Origin: Branchipolynoe longqiensis
Taxonomy: Eukaryota; Annelida; Polychaeta; Phyllodocida; Polynoidae
NCBI GenBank assembly: GCA_030323885.1
Contig: CM059200.1
Location: forward strand, 3,169,729 to 3,233,728
Reading direction: 5' to 3'
Length of the DNA: 64,000 bases
The translations under genes were made by a program, and so were the position numbers. Below are positions 11,842-21,938 of the stretch, in pieces. A model generated the notes under the pieces. It was given only the letters and a program-made list of their open reading frames with translations, was not told the DNA's origin and searched no databases. Numbering within the stretch: position 1 is the first letter of the stretch; each line of letters starts with the position of its first letter.

Positions 11842-12336
11842 CAGATGAACCTCGATCCAATGGACTAATAGCGGGGAGCAGTTGTCCGTTAAAGCCGTTT
11901 GTCCATTGCAGCGACGAAATTGCTTTATCTATAGGTGCAGGCAATCCATCCACTCACAGCCATGGTGGTTCTGTATTGATCTGGTTTGTTTGCTTCTTGT
12001 TGTTTTATGTCCTAGCAACATCTAACTCATATAAGGACGGGTACCAACTTGTTAAAGTGCTCACTCATGGTGACTTTATAGTGTTTCCCCATGAGGAGAC
12101 CAGGCCACTGGTGGAAAACAGGGGACCAAACACGTAAACAACACGTCACAAGTCGGTACCCATCCTAATATGACCTTAGATGTGAGTATACTGGTGTGGA
12201 TATATGTGAGGTGTGGGAGTATACTGGTGTGGATGTTGGTAGGTGAGGGGTGGGAGTATACACGGGTGGCTAGCGGATTGTGTCCGTTGGATTCGGAATC
12301 CGTTGCATCGGTGTCCGTTGGATCGAGGTTCATCTG
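11842..12336. mobile_element. Pogo/Tc1-like MITE with TA target, inside a TTAA MITE
   Basis: Inverted termini CAGATGAACCTCGATCCAA and, from the right end, CAGATGAACCTCGATCCAA are flanked by TA (11840-11841, 12337-12338). The CAG start and TA target fit pogo/Tc1-mariner-type MITEs. The interior holds SINE family 1 pieces. Non-coding. Confidence 0.75.
11995..12185 (-). mobile_element. SINE family 1 fragments, rearranged
   Basis: 11995-12115 matches the 3' body of SINE family 1 on the minus strand (TTTTATGTCCTAGCAACATC, GGTGACTTTATAGTG). 12145-12185 is a second 3' piece in the opposite orientation (GTCACAAGTCGGTACCCATC). Together they are the remnant of two insertions or an inversion inside the pogo-like MITE. 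Confidence 0.7.
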
Positions 12337-12666
12337 TATTTCCATTTGCTACAATGGAAATGTCCGCAAAGTGGCTCAATATTGGTGTATTAGAGCAACC
12401 ATAGTTTGTGTTCTACTGAAGAGATTTGTATTCAGTAAAAGGTTATGAAATCAAATAGGCTGTAGGATGTGAGGTTTTAGTTTAAACCTAATTTTAGCTG
12501 AACTCCCTAGTTTAATAAGTGCACCAGCAGATATGTAGAATCAAATCTAGATAATTGTTTTGGTTTTCAATATTTAGTCTTTTTATCGGATTATGCAGCT
12601 TTAATGGATGGCCTTAATTAGGCTTTTTTTTTCTCTCTTTCTTAAAAAAAAAAGTCTTTTGTTTAA

Positions 12667-13004
12667 AGTTGCATAGTCCGGTGGTTTTGAACTTCTGCCA
12701 TTTTTCTGAGATAAATATATTTAATTGGTTGTTATAACCTACCTTACTTTAGTTTGAAGTAACTTTCATTTTGAATGGCTAACTTTTGAGAGATTTGAAG
12801 TGGAAACATCCTAAATTGATTTTGGCAAGCATGCCAAAACTCTCACCATAGGCTTATGCAATAACAGGTTCTGTTAAATTGACTCGGCATGCCCTTCTAT
12901 GTGGCAACAAATGTTTAATAAGTGCACCAATATCTAAGTTAGATATGTAGAATAAAATCGAGGTGGATGTTTTTGTTTTGAAAATTTGATCGGACGATGC
13001 AGCT
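12667..13004 (+). mobile_element. TTAA-target MITE, complete
   Basis: Clean 338-bp copy bounded by TTAA at 12663-12666 and 13005-13008. Ends AGTTGCATAGTCCGGTG and CGGACGATGCAGCT. Contains the family landmarks GAGATAAATATA, TTTGGCAAGCATGCCAAAAC (a short palindrome) and AATAAGTGCACCAATATCTAAG. No ORF. Confidence 0.85.
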
Positions 13005-13211
13005 TTAAATGTTGAGAATACAGTACTATGCGTTGGTGGGTGGGTTGACCCCAGTTGGTAGAAAAACAATTAATCAGCTGCCAACTGCATACAATAAATT
13101 GCAGCGATCAGCCCTGCATTCTTGGAATGCCCCATGGTAGAAACCGACAAATTAAGATCCCCATCCCTATCCCCCACAAACCCACTTATCCAGCAAAAAC
13201 ACAACCCATTA

Positions 13212-13447
13212 AGGCCCAGTCACACCGTACCGGACTGGGGAACCGGACACTGTCCGACGAAATACGGCAATGTCCGGTACCCATCCGTTGGTGTCCGGTA
13301 CTTGTACGGTACTTGTCCGGTCGCCCGGCGGCAATTGACCCAATTACACTCCATTTCGGTACATTTTATCACCGGACACCACCGGACTAGACAATTCCTT
13401 GTCCGGTTCATGTCCGTTGCTCAATCCGGTAAGGTGTGACAGGCGCT
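13212..13447. mobile_element. Foldback element with CCGGAC-rich interior, PIF/Harbinger-like
   Basis: Ends AGGCCCAGTCACACCGTACC and, from the right, AGCGCCTGTCACACCTTACC are inverted repeats flanked by TTA (13209-13211 and 13448-13450). The 236-bp interior is packed with CCGGAC/GTCCGG words in both orientations, about ten of them. Overlapping open frames here are artefacts of this repetition. Confidence 0.75.
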
Positions 13448-13450
13448 TTA

Positions 13451-14369
13451 CCGTACATCGTCACATATTTTTGGTAGTTAGTTCTAAAATGTTTGGTCCG
13501 TTTTGATCGACCAGCTGTCCCTTTGGTTAAAATCATGCATGAAACACTTGGAACACCTACGAACACCTGGGTTTGCCCACGATCGCCATAATGATACCCG
13601 TTATAAATTAGCCTATCAGTAGATACCGCACTGTGGGTAAACAACTTAGCAACCCCAACAGGTATGAACTTGCAGAACTTAGATAGAGTCAATGTTTGTG
13701 TTCAGCCTGAGACTAAAAAGAGCCGATCTGTCCAGTCGCGTGCAACCTCACCGAACCAGCTTTGTGATCGCCAGACTGCAGTGTTTATAATAAAGTATCC
13801 CCACTCACAGACGCAGACGACAATTTGATACTTTCAATTTGAAAGGCGCAACAGGAAGTGCCGCTTTCAGTGGATTCCACCAGCAAACAGCAGACGACAT
13901 TTAACCTGAGCAGACGACGCCGTGGCGTTTGGCGGTGAATGCGTTAATGTGGAGTGACGTATACCGGGAGACTACACGGTTTGAATTATCGACTAAAGTG
14001 GAAGATGGATCGACCTTGGTCTAAAAGTGACAGGAGGTAGCCATAAAAACAGCCTCCAGCAGCAGACTAGAGTGGATGATGCTAGCGCTGGTAGCCGCCG
14101 AGGCTACTTTTACTACCAGGTCGCCGCCCATGTTGGCAACCAGCGTGCGGGCACACTATGACGTCACTGGGTGCGGGGTAGCCTCGTGTTGTTTTCAAAT
14201 GTAGTCGGCTTGGTGGTTTAAATAAAAACCAAACACAAATAAAACCAAAATATTTTTAAAATATCGAGATATAATCGCTTTGTTTAGTCTGCAGTGTATT
14301 AAAATCGTCAATGTCAGGCATAACAATTGGATAGAATAATGAATGCAGGTTAAGCTGATATTAAAATAG
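13451..14369. other. Intronic sequence, no feature seen
   Basis: Unique DNA of mixed composition with some CpG near 13730-14170. Open frames are short and unlike any family I recognise. Confidence 0.4.
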
Positions 14370-14678
14370 ATTTTTTTTTGTTTTACGTCGTAGCAACTTG
14401 TGACAGTGTGCACTCAAGTTGACTTTATAGTGCTGGCCGACTAGGAGACTAGGCCGTCAACACCATAGCCTGATATCCTACTCAGTCACCTTATCCTGAC
14501 ACTGAGCCAACCAGTCCTTGCCCTATCCTAATAATGCCGAGCGCCTGGCTAGGAAGCGACAAGTATCAGTATATTTTCTTTAAGTCATTGGTTTTACTCG
14601 ACTGGGGCTCGAACCAATGATCCCATGGTCTGCCAACACAGGAGACGGACGCTCTAACTCATTCGGCCATCCCCTGGT
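14370..14678 (-). mobile_element. SINE family 1, near full length
   Basis: Minus-strand copy. The tail lies at 14376 (TTGTTTTACGTCGTAGCAAC), the body runs through 14560, and the tRNA-like head is at 14595-14675 (antisense B box GGGGCTCGAACC; antisense A box CTAACTCATTCGGCCATCC). About 35 bp are deleted next to the tail. Confidence 0.85.
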
Positions 14679-14966
14679 GATATTAAAATAGTCGCTTGCA
14701 TCATTTTACCATGCTTTGCACATGTTGGTATACTATTGTTAATCTATCTGAGCAGCTTGGTAAACATTACTGTCAGATTAATCGTTATATTTCTTCGACT
14801 GTGTGCAATAATTAGTGAACTTTAATTAAATAGTGATATTGCCATATTGGAAGGGTGCTCGATTCAAGCAGATTTTCTATCATACTGGCCACAAACAATT
14901 ATGTTACACATCATGTGATATAATTATAGGGGTGGGGAGGGAAACCAAGATCTACTCATGCCCTTA

Positions 14967-15257
14967 CCTGGCGCGGTAGCCGAATCGGTAGAGCGTGGGC
15001 CTCGTGCGCGGAAGATCAGTCCAATTACATATAACATTTATATTTGTCGCTTCCTAGCCTAGCACTCAGCATTAATAGGACAGGGCAAGGACTGGTTAGC
15101 TCAGTGTCAGGATAATGTGATCGAGTGGGATACTGGGTCATGGAGTGCCGGCGGCCTGATTTCCCAGTGGGGCGAAACTATGGAGTGGCCACTGTCACAA
15201 GTCGTTACCTGTCCTGATATGACCTTAGATGTTGCCAGGACGTAAAACCAACCAACT
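14967..15257 (+). mobile_element. SINE family 1, head partly decayed
   Basis: Plus-strand copy starting CTGGCGCGGTAGCCGAATCGG with an A box (TAGCCGAATCGGTAGAGCG). The B-box half of the head is largely lost. The body and 3' end are intact (CTTAGATGTTGCCAGGACG then AAAACCAACC). Confidence 0.85.
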
Positions 15258-15609
15258 CATGCCCTTTCCCATCTCTCCCCGACTGGCTGCATTTACGCAA
15301 TACTGGCCAGTGAGTTGTTCGCTCAACGGTGGTCAGACATTGCCGTGAATATAAATAGATGTTTACAACATGCCATGAGGGTTGGCGAGACTTTATCCAT
15401 ATGTGAATGTTCTACCGGGCGGTCGCCAACTACTTATGCATAATTATTTAATTTAAAGGGAGACGACAAACCAACAACAAAATGGCACAGTGTGATAGTT
15501 GTGATGTGAGGTGTACCATTGCTAATAATTCAACCTAGCTATGGGGTTCTTGTTACGGTGGCTGGAGGTGGATGTGGTAACATTGAAATGGCTCTTACTA
15601 GTCTTATTA

Positions 15610-16052
15610 TGCCTGGCACACACCTCCCGTATACGATTCGTATACGATTCACGCGCTAAAAATGACTGCCCGACGTGACCCGTCACAACCCGACCCATCC
15701 CGTTTCCCGACTAAAACTGACAACAGGGACAACACATATACCCACTGCTAATGCTTTCAATTCGCAACTTAAAACTCGGTTTTAGTGCTTAAGACTCAAA
15801 TCACAAGACATTCGAAAAACAAATCGGGCCATTCGAGAAATGGTATATGTGAGTGGTCAGTCGTATCTTATACAGTATATGTGTGATACCCACCGTCCGT
15901 TTGCCGTCCAAGTCTTAGCGCGTGAATCGTATACGGGAGGTGTGTGACAGGCATTAGGGTGTCACACACCTAAAGACTGGAACCGACTAAAACTCAAACT
16001 TAATTGCGAAACGGGCAGTTTTAGGTTTTATACGGGAGGTGTGTGCCGGGCA
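15610..16052. mobile_element. Foldback element with duplicated right end, PIF/Harbinger-like
   Basis: The left end TGCCTGGCACACACCTCCCG has two inverted partners on the right, one ending at 15953 and one at 16052, each followed by TTA. TTA also precedes the left end (15607-15609). The inner arm is long (palindromic around CGTATACGATTC). The interior has many CCCGAC/CGGGA words. The doubled end suggests a tandem or abortive insertion. Confidence 0.75.
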
Positions 16053-16078
16053 TTAGTCATACTTTTGTGTGAATCTAC

Positions 16079-16640
16079 AGCCGTGTTTACACGGGAAATT
16101 GTGAAACGTTCTAGACAAAGCGATTTATATGAGGCGTTTTTGAAGCGCGTTTACACGGACAGAATTTAAAAGGTGTTTTGGCGCCGGGAACCAGCAGCCT
16201 GTGGTGCGCATGTAGCCGGCAAGCAGTGCTATTGGTTTACTTTACACTCGTCGATTCGACGCCGATGAAGCTGCTACTTTAATATCGCTTGGAATTTAAG
16301 GTTAATTTAATTAAATTTAATTATTTGAGGATCTAATTCTGTTAAATATGATCGCATTTAATAGATTTCGGCCTAATCGGGCCCTAACACTGCCGGGCAC
16401 AAGCGACTAGTTACTGCTCTCCCTGTTGCCGGCAAGCCCTACTATTTTATACTATCGCCGCCCGGGAACCAGCTGAATCGCTTCAAATAAACCACCTCCA
16501 GAGGTGGTATAGATGAGGCGTTTCATATGAAGCGATTCAGCCCTAAAACGCCACAGAACTGCGTCTACACGGCAAATGTGAGTCGATCTAGGCAAGTGGG
16601 TTCATATGAAACGTTTTAAATCGCCCGTGTAAACGGGGCT
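16079..16640. mobile_element. Foldback element, GTTTACACGG type
   Basis: Ends AGCCGTGTTTACACGGGA and, from the right, AGCCCCGTTTACACGGGC. Flanks TAC and TAT nearly agree. Words of the type GCGATTTATATGAGGCG / CATATGAAACG recur in both orientations. The core at 16237-16382 (TTTACTTTACACTCGTCGATTC ... TCTGTTAAATATGAT) is shared with the element at 28471-29196, which has quite different ends. Confidence 0.75.
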
Positions 16641-16645
16641 TATTT

Positions 16646-17377
16646 CCCCCCCCCCCCCCCCATTTTGCAATGGGAACACTTTACTATCCACTTGGTGTTA
16701 ATTTTCGCTAACTTGGTATTAAGATGACCCCTGATGTAGCTCCCGTGTATTTTTATACACACAATTGATTAAAGCCATTCACGTTATATTATAGCATTAA
16801 CTACTCAGTGTGTTGTGGTGCAAGGACTGCATTTATATATAATTTTGCGATGGTTTATTAGTACACCGTGCCCGTCTGGCAGGCGTCCAGGCAGTCTTTT
16901 ATGACGTCATGCTTGGTTTGGTTTATAACGATTGATCGTCTGGTAGTCTCGGTCCATGGCAGGGAGTCCACCCCCTCTCATATCCCTCCCAAACTACACA
17001 ATAACTAATCTTTGAACAAATAAAATAAGGAACACTCCCAAAGATATAACTGCTCCCATTGCAGCGCTTATATCGTATGGAGGTTGACATACTTACCACC
17101 GGGTCGGTCGACCTCCCTACCCCTACCCCTCACAAACACAGCTATTAGAGAGAGGAGAGGGGAGAGAAAAAGAATGGGGACAACAGTCACGCCATTCTGC
17201 CTGCCCTTGCACCCATCCCCCATCCCCCATCCCCCATCGCTCACGGCTGTTGGGGGGGGGGGGGGGGGGGGTAGAAAGCCGCCGCGGGCCCGGCCGGCGT
17301 GTGGTTCTAGGTCAGTCGTGGAAGCTCCAACTGCGCAGTTTGCTCAGCGTGCCCGCTGCACACCCAGCAACAACCCG
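16646..17377. other. Spacer with homopolymer tracts
   Basis: Poly-C (16 bases) at 16646-16661 and poly-G (20 bases) at 17252-17271, with a run of CCCCCAT repeats at 17215-17238. No gene recognised. Open frames at 17084-17600 read through these tracts and are not credible. Confidence 0.6.
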
Positions 17378-17447
17378 ACTCCTCCCTCCTCCCTCCTCCC
17401 TCCTCCCTCCTCCCTCCTCCCTCCTCCCTCCTCCCTCCTCCCTCCTC
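17378..17447. repeat. (CCTCCCT)n microsatellite
   Basis: About ten copies of a 7-bp CT-rich unit, purine/pyrimidine asymmetric. Confidence 0.9.
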
Positions 17448-17767
17448 GCACAACTATTTCACTTCAAGCTTATTCAAAATGCCAAATGCCAAGTTTGCGT
17501 TCATATGACGAGGAACGAGCTTCATTTAGATCTCTGTGGATTCACATGTGTGGCTTTAGATGATAGTCTCATTGAGAAATGGAGATACAGAGACAGATAG
17601 AGGGGAAGAGGGGTAGGTGAGAGAAAGAAGGGGGGGGGGGGTGAGAGAGATGAGAGTGTTTTATTTTTTTTAGTAGACTAAACATTTGCACAGATTTTTG
17701 GAGACATATATATCCCATCATCCTCTGACCCCACAAGCCCCCAAATAAGAACCAACTTGTATTTTCT

Positions 17768-17822
17768 CTCTTTCTCTTTCTCTTTCTCTTTCTCTTTCTC
17801 TTTCTCTTTCTCTTTCTCTTCT
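17768..17822. repeat. (TTTCTC)n microsatellite
   Basis: About nine copies of a 6-bp unit ending in TCTTCTC; a poly-G run lies just upstream near 17630-17641. Confidence 0.9.
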
Positions 17823-17849
17823 CTTCTCACTCACTTACTCACTCCTCCG

Positions 17850-18142
17850 ACTCCAGTGTTGGTAGACCATGGGATCGTGGGTTTGAACCCTAGTCGAGTC
17901 AAACCAATGACTTAAAAATGTATACTTGTCGCTTCCTAGCCAGGCACTATTAGGATAGAGCAAGGAGTGGTTGGCTCAGTGTCAGGATAATGTGACTGAG
18001 TGGGATATCAGGTCATGGTGCTAGCAGCCTGGGCTTCCAGTGGGACAGCACTATAAAGTCACCATGAGTGCACACTGTCACAAGTCGGTACACATCCGGA
18101 TATGACCTTAGATGTTGCTAGGACTTAAAACAACAACAAACA
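17850..18142 (+). mobile_element. SINE family 1, head truncated
   Basis: Begins inside the tRNA-like head (GATCGTGGGTTTGAACCCTAG, an intact B box) and runs to the 3' end GTTGCTAGGACTTAAAACAAC. The A-box half of the head is replaced or lost. Confidence 0.85.
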
Positions 18143-18247
18143 AGCACACTCTGTCTCTGGCTGACGTAGATACGGGCCATGCTTATTTGCTGCACACACA
18201 CTGACCTTACTGTATCAAATTGTTCAATATGAGTTATTCAATAATAG

Positions 18248-18618
18248 CAAAGACCCTATAATACTAAGACGGCTCACTCAACCTGTATTGTGTAATCAAA
18301 ATGATCAATCCCACCACTTGGTGCGCTGGTTGTTCTCTTGGTTAAATAGGTGCTATATTATATGTATAAATGTATATATGAATGTGAAAGATGTGTGATG
18401 ATGGCAATGCTGATGATGATGTGTAATTGTTCATAGCAATTTCATATTGATGTGTATTCATAATTACCTATCTCATGTATAATATAATTGTATGTGTTAA
18501 CATGTGAAACACCAACCAGCAGCCGGGCTGATCAAACCCACCACAAGGTGGCACTGTGAAATTTACGTTACCATGGGAGAGATAGGGAGTGAGCCGTCTT
18601 AGTATTATAGGGTCTTTG
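18248..18618. mobile_element. MITE with 30-bp TIRs and 7-bp target duplication (copy 1)
   Basis: Ends CAAAGACCCTATAATACTAA and its inverted partner at the right; TIR identity continues for about 30 bases. Flanked by perfect 7-bp ATAATAG (18241-18247, 18619-18625). 371 bp, non-coding. The second copy is at 32812-33178. Confidence 0.85.
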
Positions 18619-18625
18619 ATAATAG

Positions 18626-19344
18626 TCAATGAATTCTTACCCTACCATGCAAGTTGGTTGATATCACTATCACATTTGTCCCTAAGCACTGAATGCAGCC
18701 GGTGTTCGGTGGCACGATCCAGCGTTTGCTTCATACCGGCGAGCGTTGGTTGAATATCCGGGTAATATTCGCTCATTACCCATGATGCCGTGCTGGTATG
18801 GTTCCTAAGAGGGCTTCGCTGATTGGTTTGTGTAGTGGTGCCCTGTTCTCAGCGTCTGATGATGACTGATGGAGCCTTGCTCTCAGCTCGCCTGTAATCA
18901 TATTATCCCGTCCCCTTCACTCCCAGCCATAAATCAGTCGACATTTGGGTAATCTGTTTCCAATATTAACAAAAGGAGTATTTTATAGATAGATGTACTA
19001 AATGTCGAGCAGTTCATTAATGTCAATCTGTTATCGGGCTTGTGTATGACTATGAAGGGGGGGGGGCTTGTTTGTTGGGCGGGGGTCCAATAAGAAAGAA
19101 GGGGGGGGGGGAAATCTTATCTCTGAATGCCTCAGCTGATAGATTACGACAAGATGTCTGCCCTGGAGATCTTAGTCATACACTTGACCTACATTCTGAG
19201 ATAACAGCCAATGACACTCTGGTCTGCATGAAGAGAGGAGACGGGATGAGTTCGCTGAACTGGTTTGGGGTGCGTCGGGGGTTGGGGGTGGGGGTGGCTT
19301 TCAATTAGTGATTTGAATCATATACTTGGGTAAATGTTCTTTTT
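18626..19344. other. Intronic sequence, no feature seen
   Basis: Unique DNA with poly-G tracts near 19056-19066 and 19100-19110. An 88-codon frame at 19042-19308 spans those tracts and has no recognisable domain. Confidence 0.4.
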
Positions 19345-19690
19345 TGGTTGGTTGTTGGAGTTTTACGTCCTGGCAACATCTACGGTCATATCAGGATGGA
19401 TAACGCCTTATGACAGTGCACACTTATGGTGACTTTATAGTGCTGCCCCACTAGGAAATCAAGCCACTGGCACCATGGCCCAATATCCCACTTTATCCCA
19501 AAGTTAGATATATATCACATTATCCTGGCACTGAGCTGACCAGTCATTGTCCTATCCTATTAATGCCGAGCGCCAGACTAGGAAGCGACATGTATCAATT
19601 TGATACGTCATTGGTTTGGCTCGACCGGGAGAACTCCTGACCGCCCGCGTTGAAAGCCCACGCTCTACCGATTATCTCACCACCCCGGTC
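19345..19690 (-). mobile_element. SINE family 1, near full length
   Basis: Minus-strand copy with tail at 19355 (TTGGAGTTTTACGTCCTGGC) and head at 19600-19685. A small insertion (AAGTTAGATATATAT) interrupts the body near 19500. Confidence 0.85.
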
Positions 19691-19788
19691 TGGTGATTGA
19701 AGTCAAAGAGACGTGTTGTGTTAATAGCTGTAATCTAATAAATTGGAATGCAATTTTTGTACACATTAAACTATTCAAATAACTACAA

Positions 19789-20375
19789 TAATGAGTCCAA
19801 ATAATTAATAAATGAAATGATAATAAAGTAATTGTAGAAGGAAATATTATTTTAAGGCTGTGATAAGCTACTAATAAATTAGTAACAACATTAATGAACT
19901 GTCATGGCTAAATACAATACAAAATAAGGTTGGGTTATTAAATATTACACGATGCAACGAATTTATCAAATAATAAATTTGAAAAAAACTACAATAAAGT
20001 GTAATATTAATAAATAAAATAATGATCATAAAGTAATTGTAAAATAAACTGTTATTTTATGGCTATAATACTAATTAACTACTGGTAAATTAATTTAAAA
20101 AAATTAATTAACTGCCATAGCTAAACACAATAAGCTTGGGTTATTAAATATTACACGATGCATCGAATTTAACAAATAATACATTTGACAAATAACTACA
20201 ATAAAGTGTAATATTAATAAATAAAAATAATGATAATAAAGTAATATTAAAATAAACTGTTATTTTAAGGCTATAATACTAATTAGCTACTAGTAAATTA
20301 ATAACAAAATTAATTTACTTTTTTGTTGTTGTTCGCTAAATACAATAAGCTCGTGTTATTGAATATTACACGATG
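19789..20375. repeat. AT-rich tandem repeat, about 200-bp unit, three copies
   Basis: Units start near 19789, 19991 and 20189, each with ACAATAA, TAATAAATAAAAT, AAGTAATTGTA, TTATTTTAAGGCT, TGGGTTATTAAATATTACAC and GATGCA landmarks in that order. Strongly AT-rich, no coding capacity. Confidence 0.8.
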
Positions 20376-20700
20376 CACCCAATTTGATTGCTTGGTCTTC
20401 AATAGTCACCAAGAGATCACATTTTGTGCATCATGTGAAAGTAGTGCTAGCATTAAAAGTTGGGCGTTCTGAATAAATACGCAATATTGAATATTCTGCG
20501 GGGCTGATGCAGCGTCTCACATTGGAGTCTTTTTTGTTTGTAGTTTTTTCTTTTCTTTTGCCAATGACGTCATCAATCCGATTTCTGTAATTGGGTATTT
20601 AAAAGAAGGTAAAGAGTGTCGGTTGTGTCTGCCGTGCCAGGCTGTTGATAATGGCGACTTTGGGTTTGTACAAAATACATCAGCATACAAAGAGGAGGAG

Positions 20701-20735
20701 GTGGTGGTGGTGGTGGTGGTGGTGGTGGTGGTGGT
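20701..20735. repeat. (GGT)n microsatellite
   Basis: About twelve GGT triplets. Confidence 0.9.
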
Positions 20736-20873
20736 TATGCAGGGGAGGTGAGGGGCAGCTGTCCATCCCATATATCGTGATAACCCGATCCAGTATACAA
20801 TTTCAAATGAAATGGAGAAATGTGACCATCGTCAAAGAAAATAATTAGGAATTCTTCTTCCGCATTTAATCCT

Positions 20874-20879
<6 letters not shown>

Positions 20880-20954
<75 letters not shown>
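20880..20954. repeat. (TC)n microsatellite
   Basis: About 37 TC dinucleotides followed by imperfect CCATCTCTCTC and CCATCCATCCA extensions. Glu/Arg-rich frames across it are artefacts. Confidence 0.9.
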
Positions 20955-20958
<4 letters not shown>

Positions 20959-21163
20959 TCTCTCTCCATCTCTGTCCATCCATCCATCCACCCGTCCTGC
21001 TGCAAACACACAGTGATAACGATTATAATCTTGGGTTTGGATTGAAATCGTGTTCTGTTTCATTTATTCGCTGAAATTCAATTAGGTGGCCGACGTAATG
21101 AGATCTGCTGCTGACATTATTAGTGAGCAGCAGGAAGCCATATAAGATTTCTTGGGAACTTAT

Positions 21164-21366
21164 TTAAAGCACTGTAATTCGATGAATACATTACATTTTT
21201 CTAAGCTAGATTGATTCCTACTTATCCAACTTGGACAGTGATACACTCAGTAAACAATGGCTGCAGTTTGTTGCTCCAGTGCTACGCTTGCAAACATTTA
21301 TAACAAAACCCACATCCATTATTTCGATGTGTGTACCAAAATTAATTTGGGATGTTTTCACTTCAG
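21164..21366 (-). mobile_element. TTAA-target MITE, diverged fragment
   Basis: Starts TTTAAAGCACTGTAATTCGATG (degenerate terminus) and keeps family words such as ACACTCAGTAAACAATGGCTG and GTACCAAAATTAATTTGG, then stops directly at the TTAA of the next copy. Confidence 0.5.
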
Positions 21367-21370
21367 TTAA

Positions 21371-21564
21371 AGTTGCATAGTCCGATGGGTTTTGAGTTTC
21401 TGTCATTTTCTGAGATAAACATTAGGGTGATCCTTATAATCTACCCTACTTTCACTTGAAGTAACTTTTATTTAAAAAAGCTAACTTTTGAGATATTTGA
21501 AGTGGAAACAAGCAAAATTAGTTTTGGCAAGTTTGCCAAAACTGACACCATAGGTTTCTGCAGT
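21371..21564 (+). mobile_element. TTAA-target MITE, left half only
   Basis: TTAA at 21367-21370, then AGTTGCATAGTCCGATG and the normal body as far as CATAGGTTTCTGCAGTAATAG. There it passes without a break into the 53-bp minisatellite; the right half of the element is missing. Confidence 0.75.
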
Positions 21565-21935
21565 AATAGAAGCCGGCACCTCGAATTGGATGCATTCTTA
21601 GTTACTGTAATGCCTCCAATAGAAGCTGGCACCTCGAATTGGATGTAGTCTTAGTTACTGTAATGCTCGCAATAGAAGCAGGCACCTCAAATTGGATGCA
21701 GTCTTAGTTACTGTAATGCCTCCAATAGAAGCCGGCACCTCAAATTGGATGCAGTCTTAGTTACTGTAATGCCCCCAATAGAAGCTGACACCTCAAATTA
21801 GATGCAGTCTTAGTTACTGTAATGCCCCCAATAGAAGCCGACACCTTGAATTGGATGCAGTCTTAGTTACTGTAATGCCTCCAATAGAAGCCATGCCTAG
21901 AATTGGATGCAACATGCAACTCCCCAATAGAAGCC
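21565..21935. repeat. 53-bp minisatellite, seven units
   Basis: Units begin AATAGAAGC at 21565, 21618, 21671, 21724, 21777, 21830 and 21883 and contain CACCTCAAATTGGATGCAGT and TTAGTTACTGTAATGC. The last unit is truncated. The array starts exactly where the adjoining MITE breaks off. Confidence 0.9.
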
Positions 21936-21938
21936 TTA

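Larger units (their letters stand above)
11757..12600 (+). mobile_element. TTAA-target MITE split by a nested pogo-like MITE
   Basis: Bounded by TTAA at 11753-11756 and 12601-12604, with the family termini AGTTGCATAGTCCGATG and TCGGATTATGCAGCT. The normal body is interrupted soon after GAGATAAACATAT by the element at 11842-12336. A short duplication of TTCTGAGATAAACATAT is also present near 11795-11832. Confidence 0.75.
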
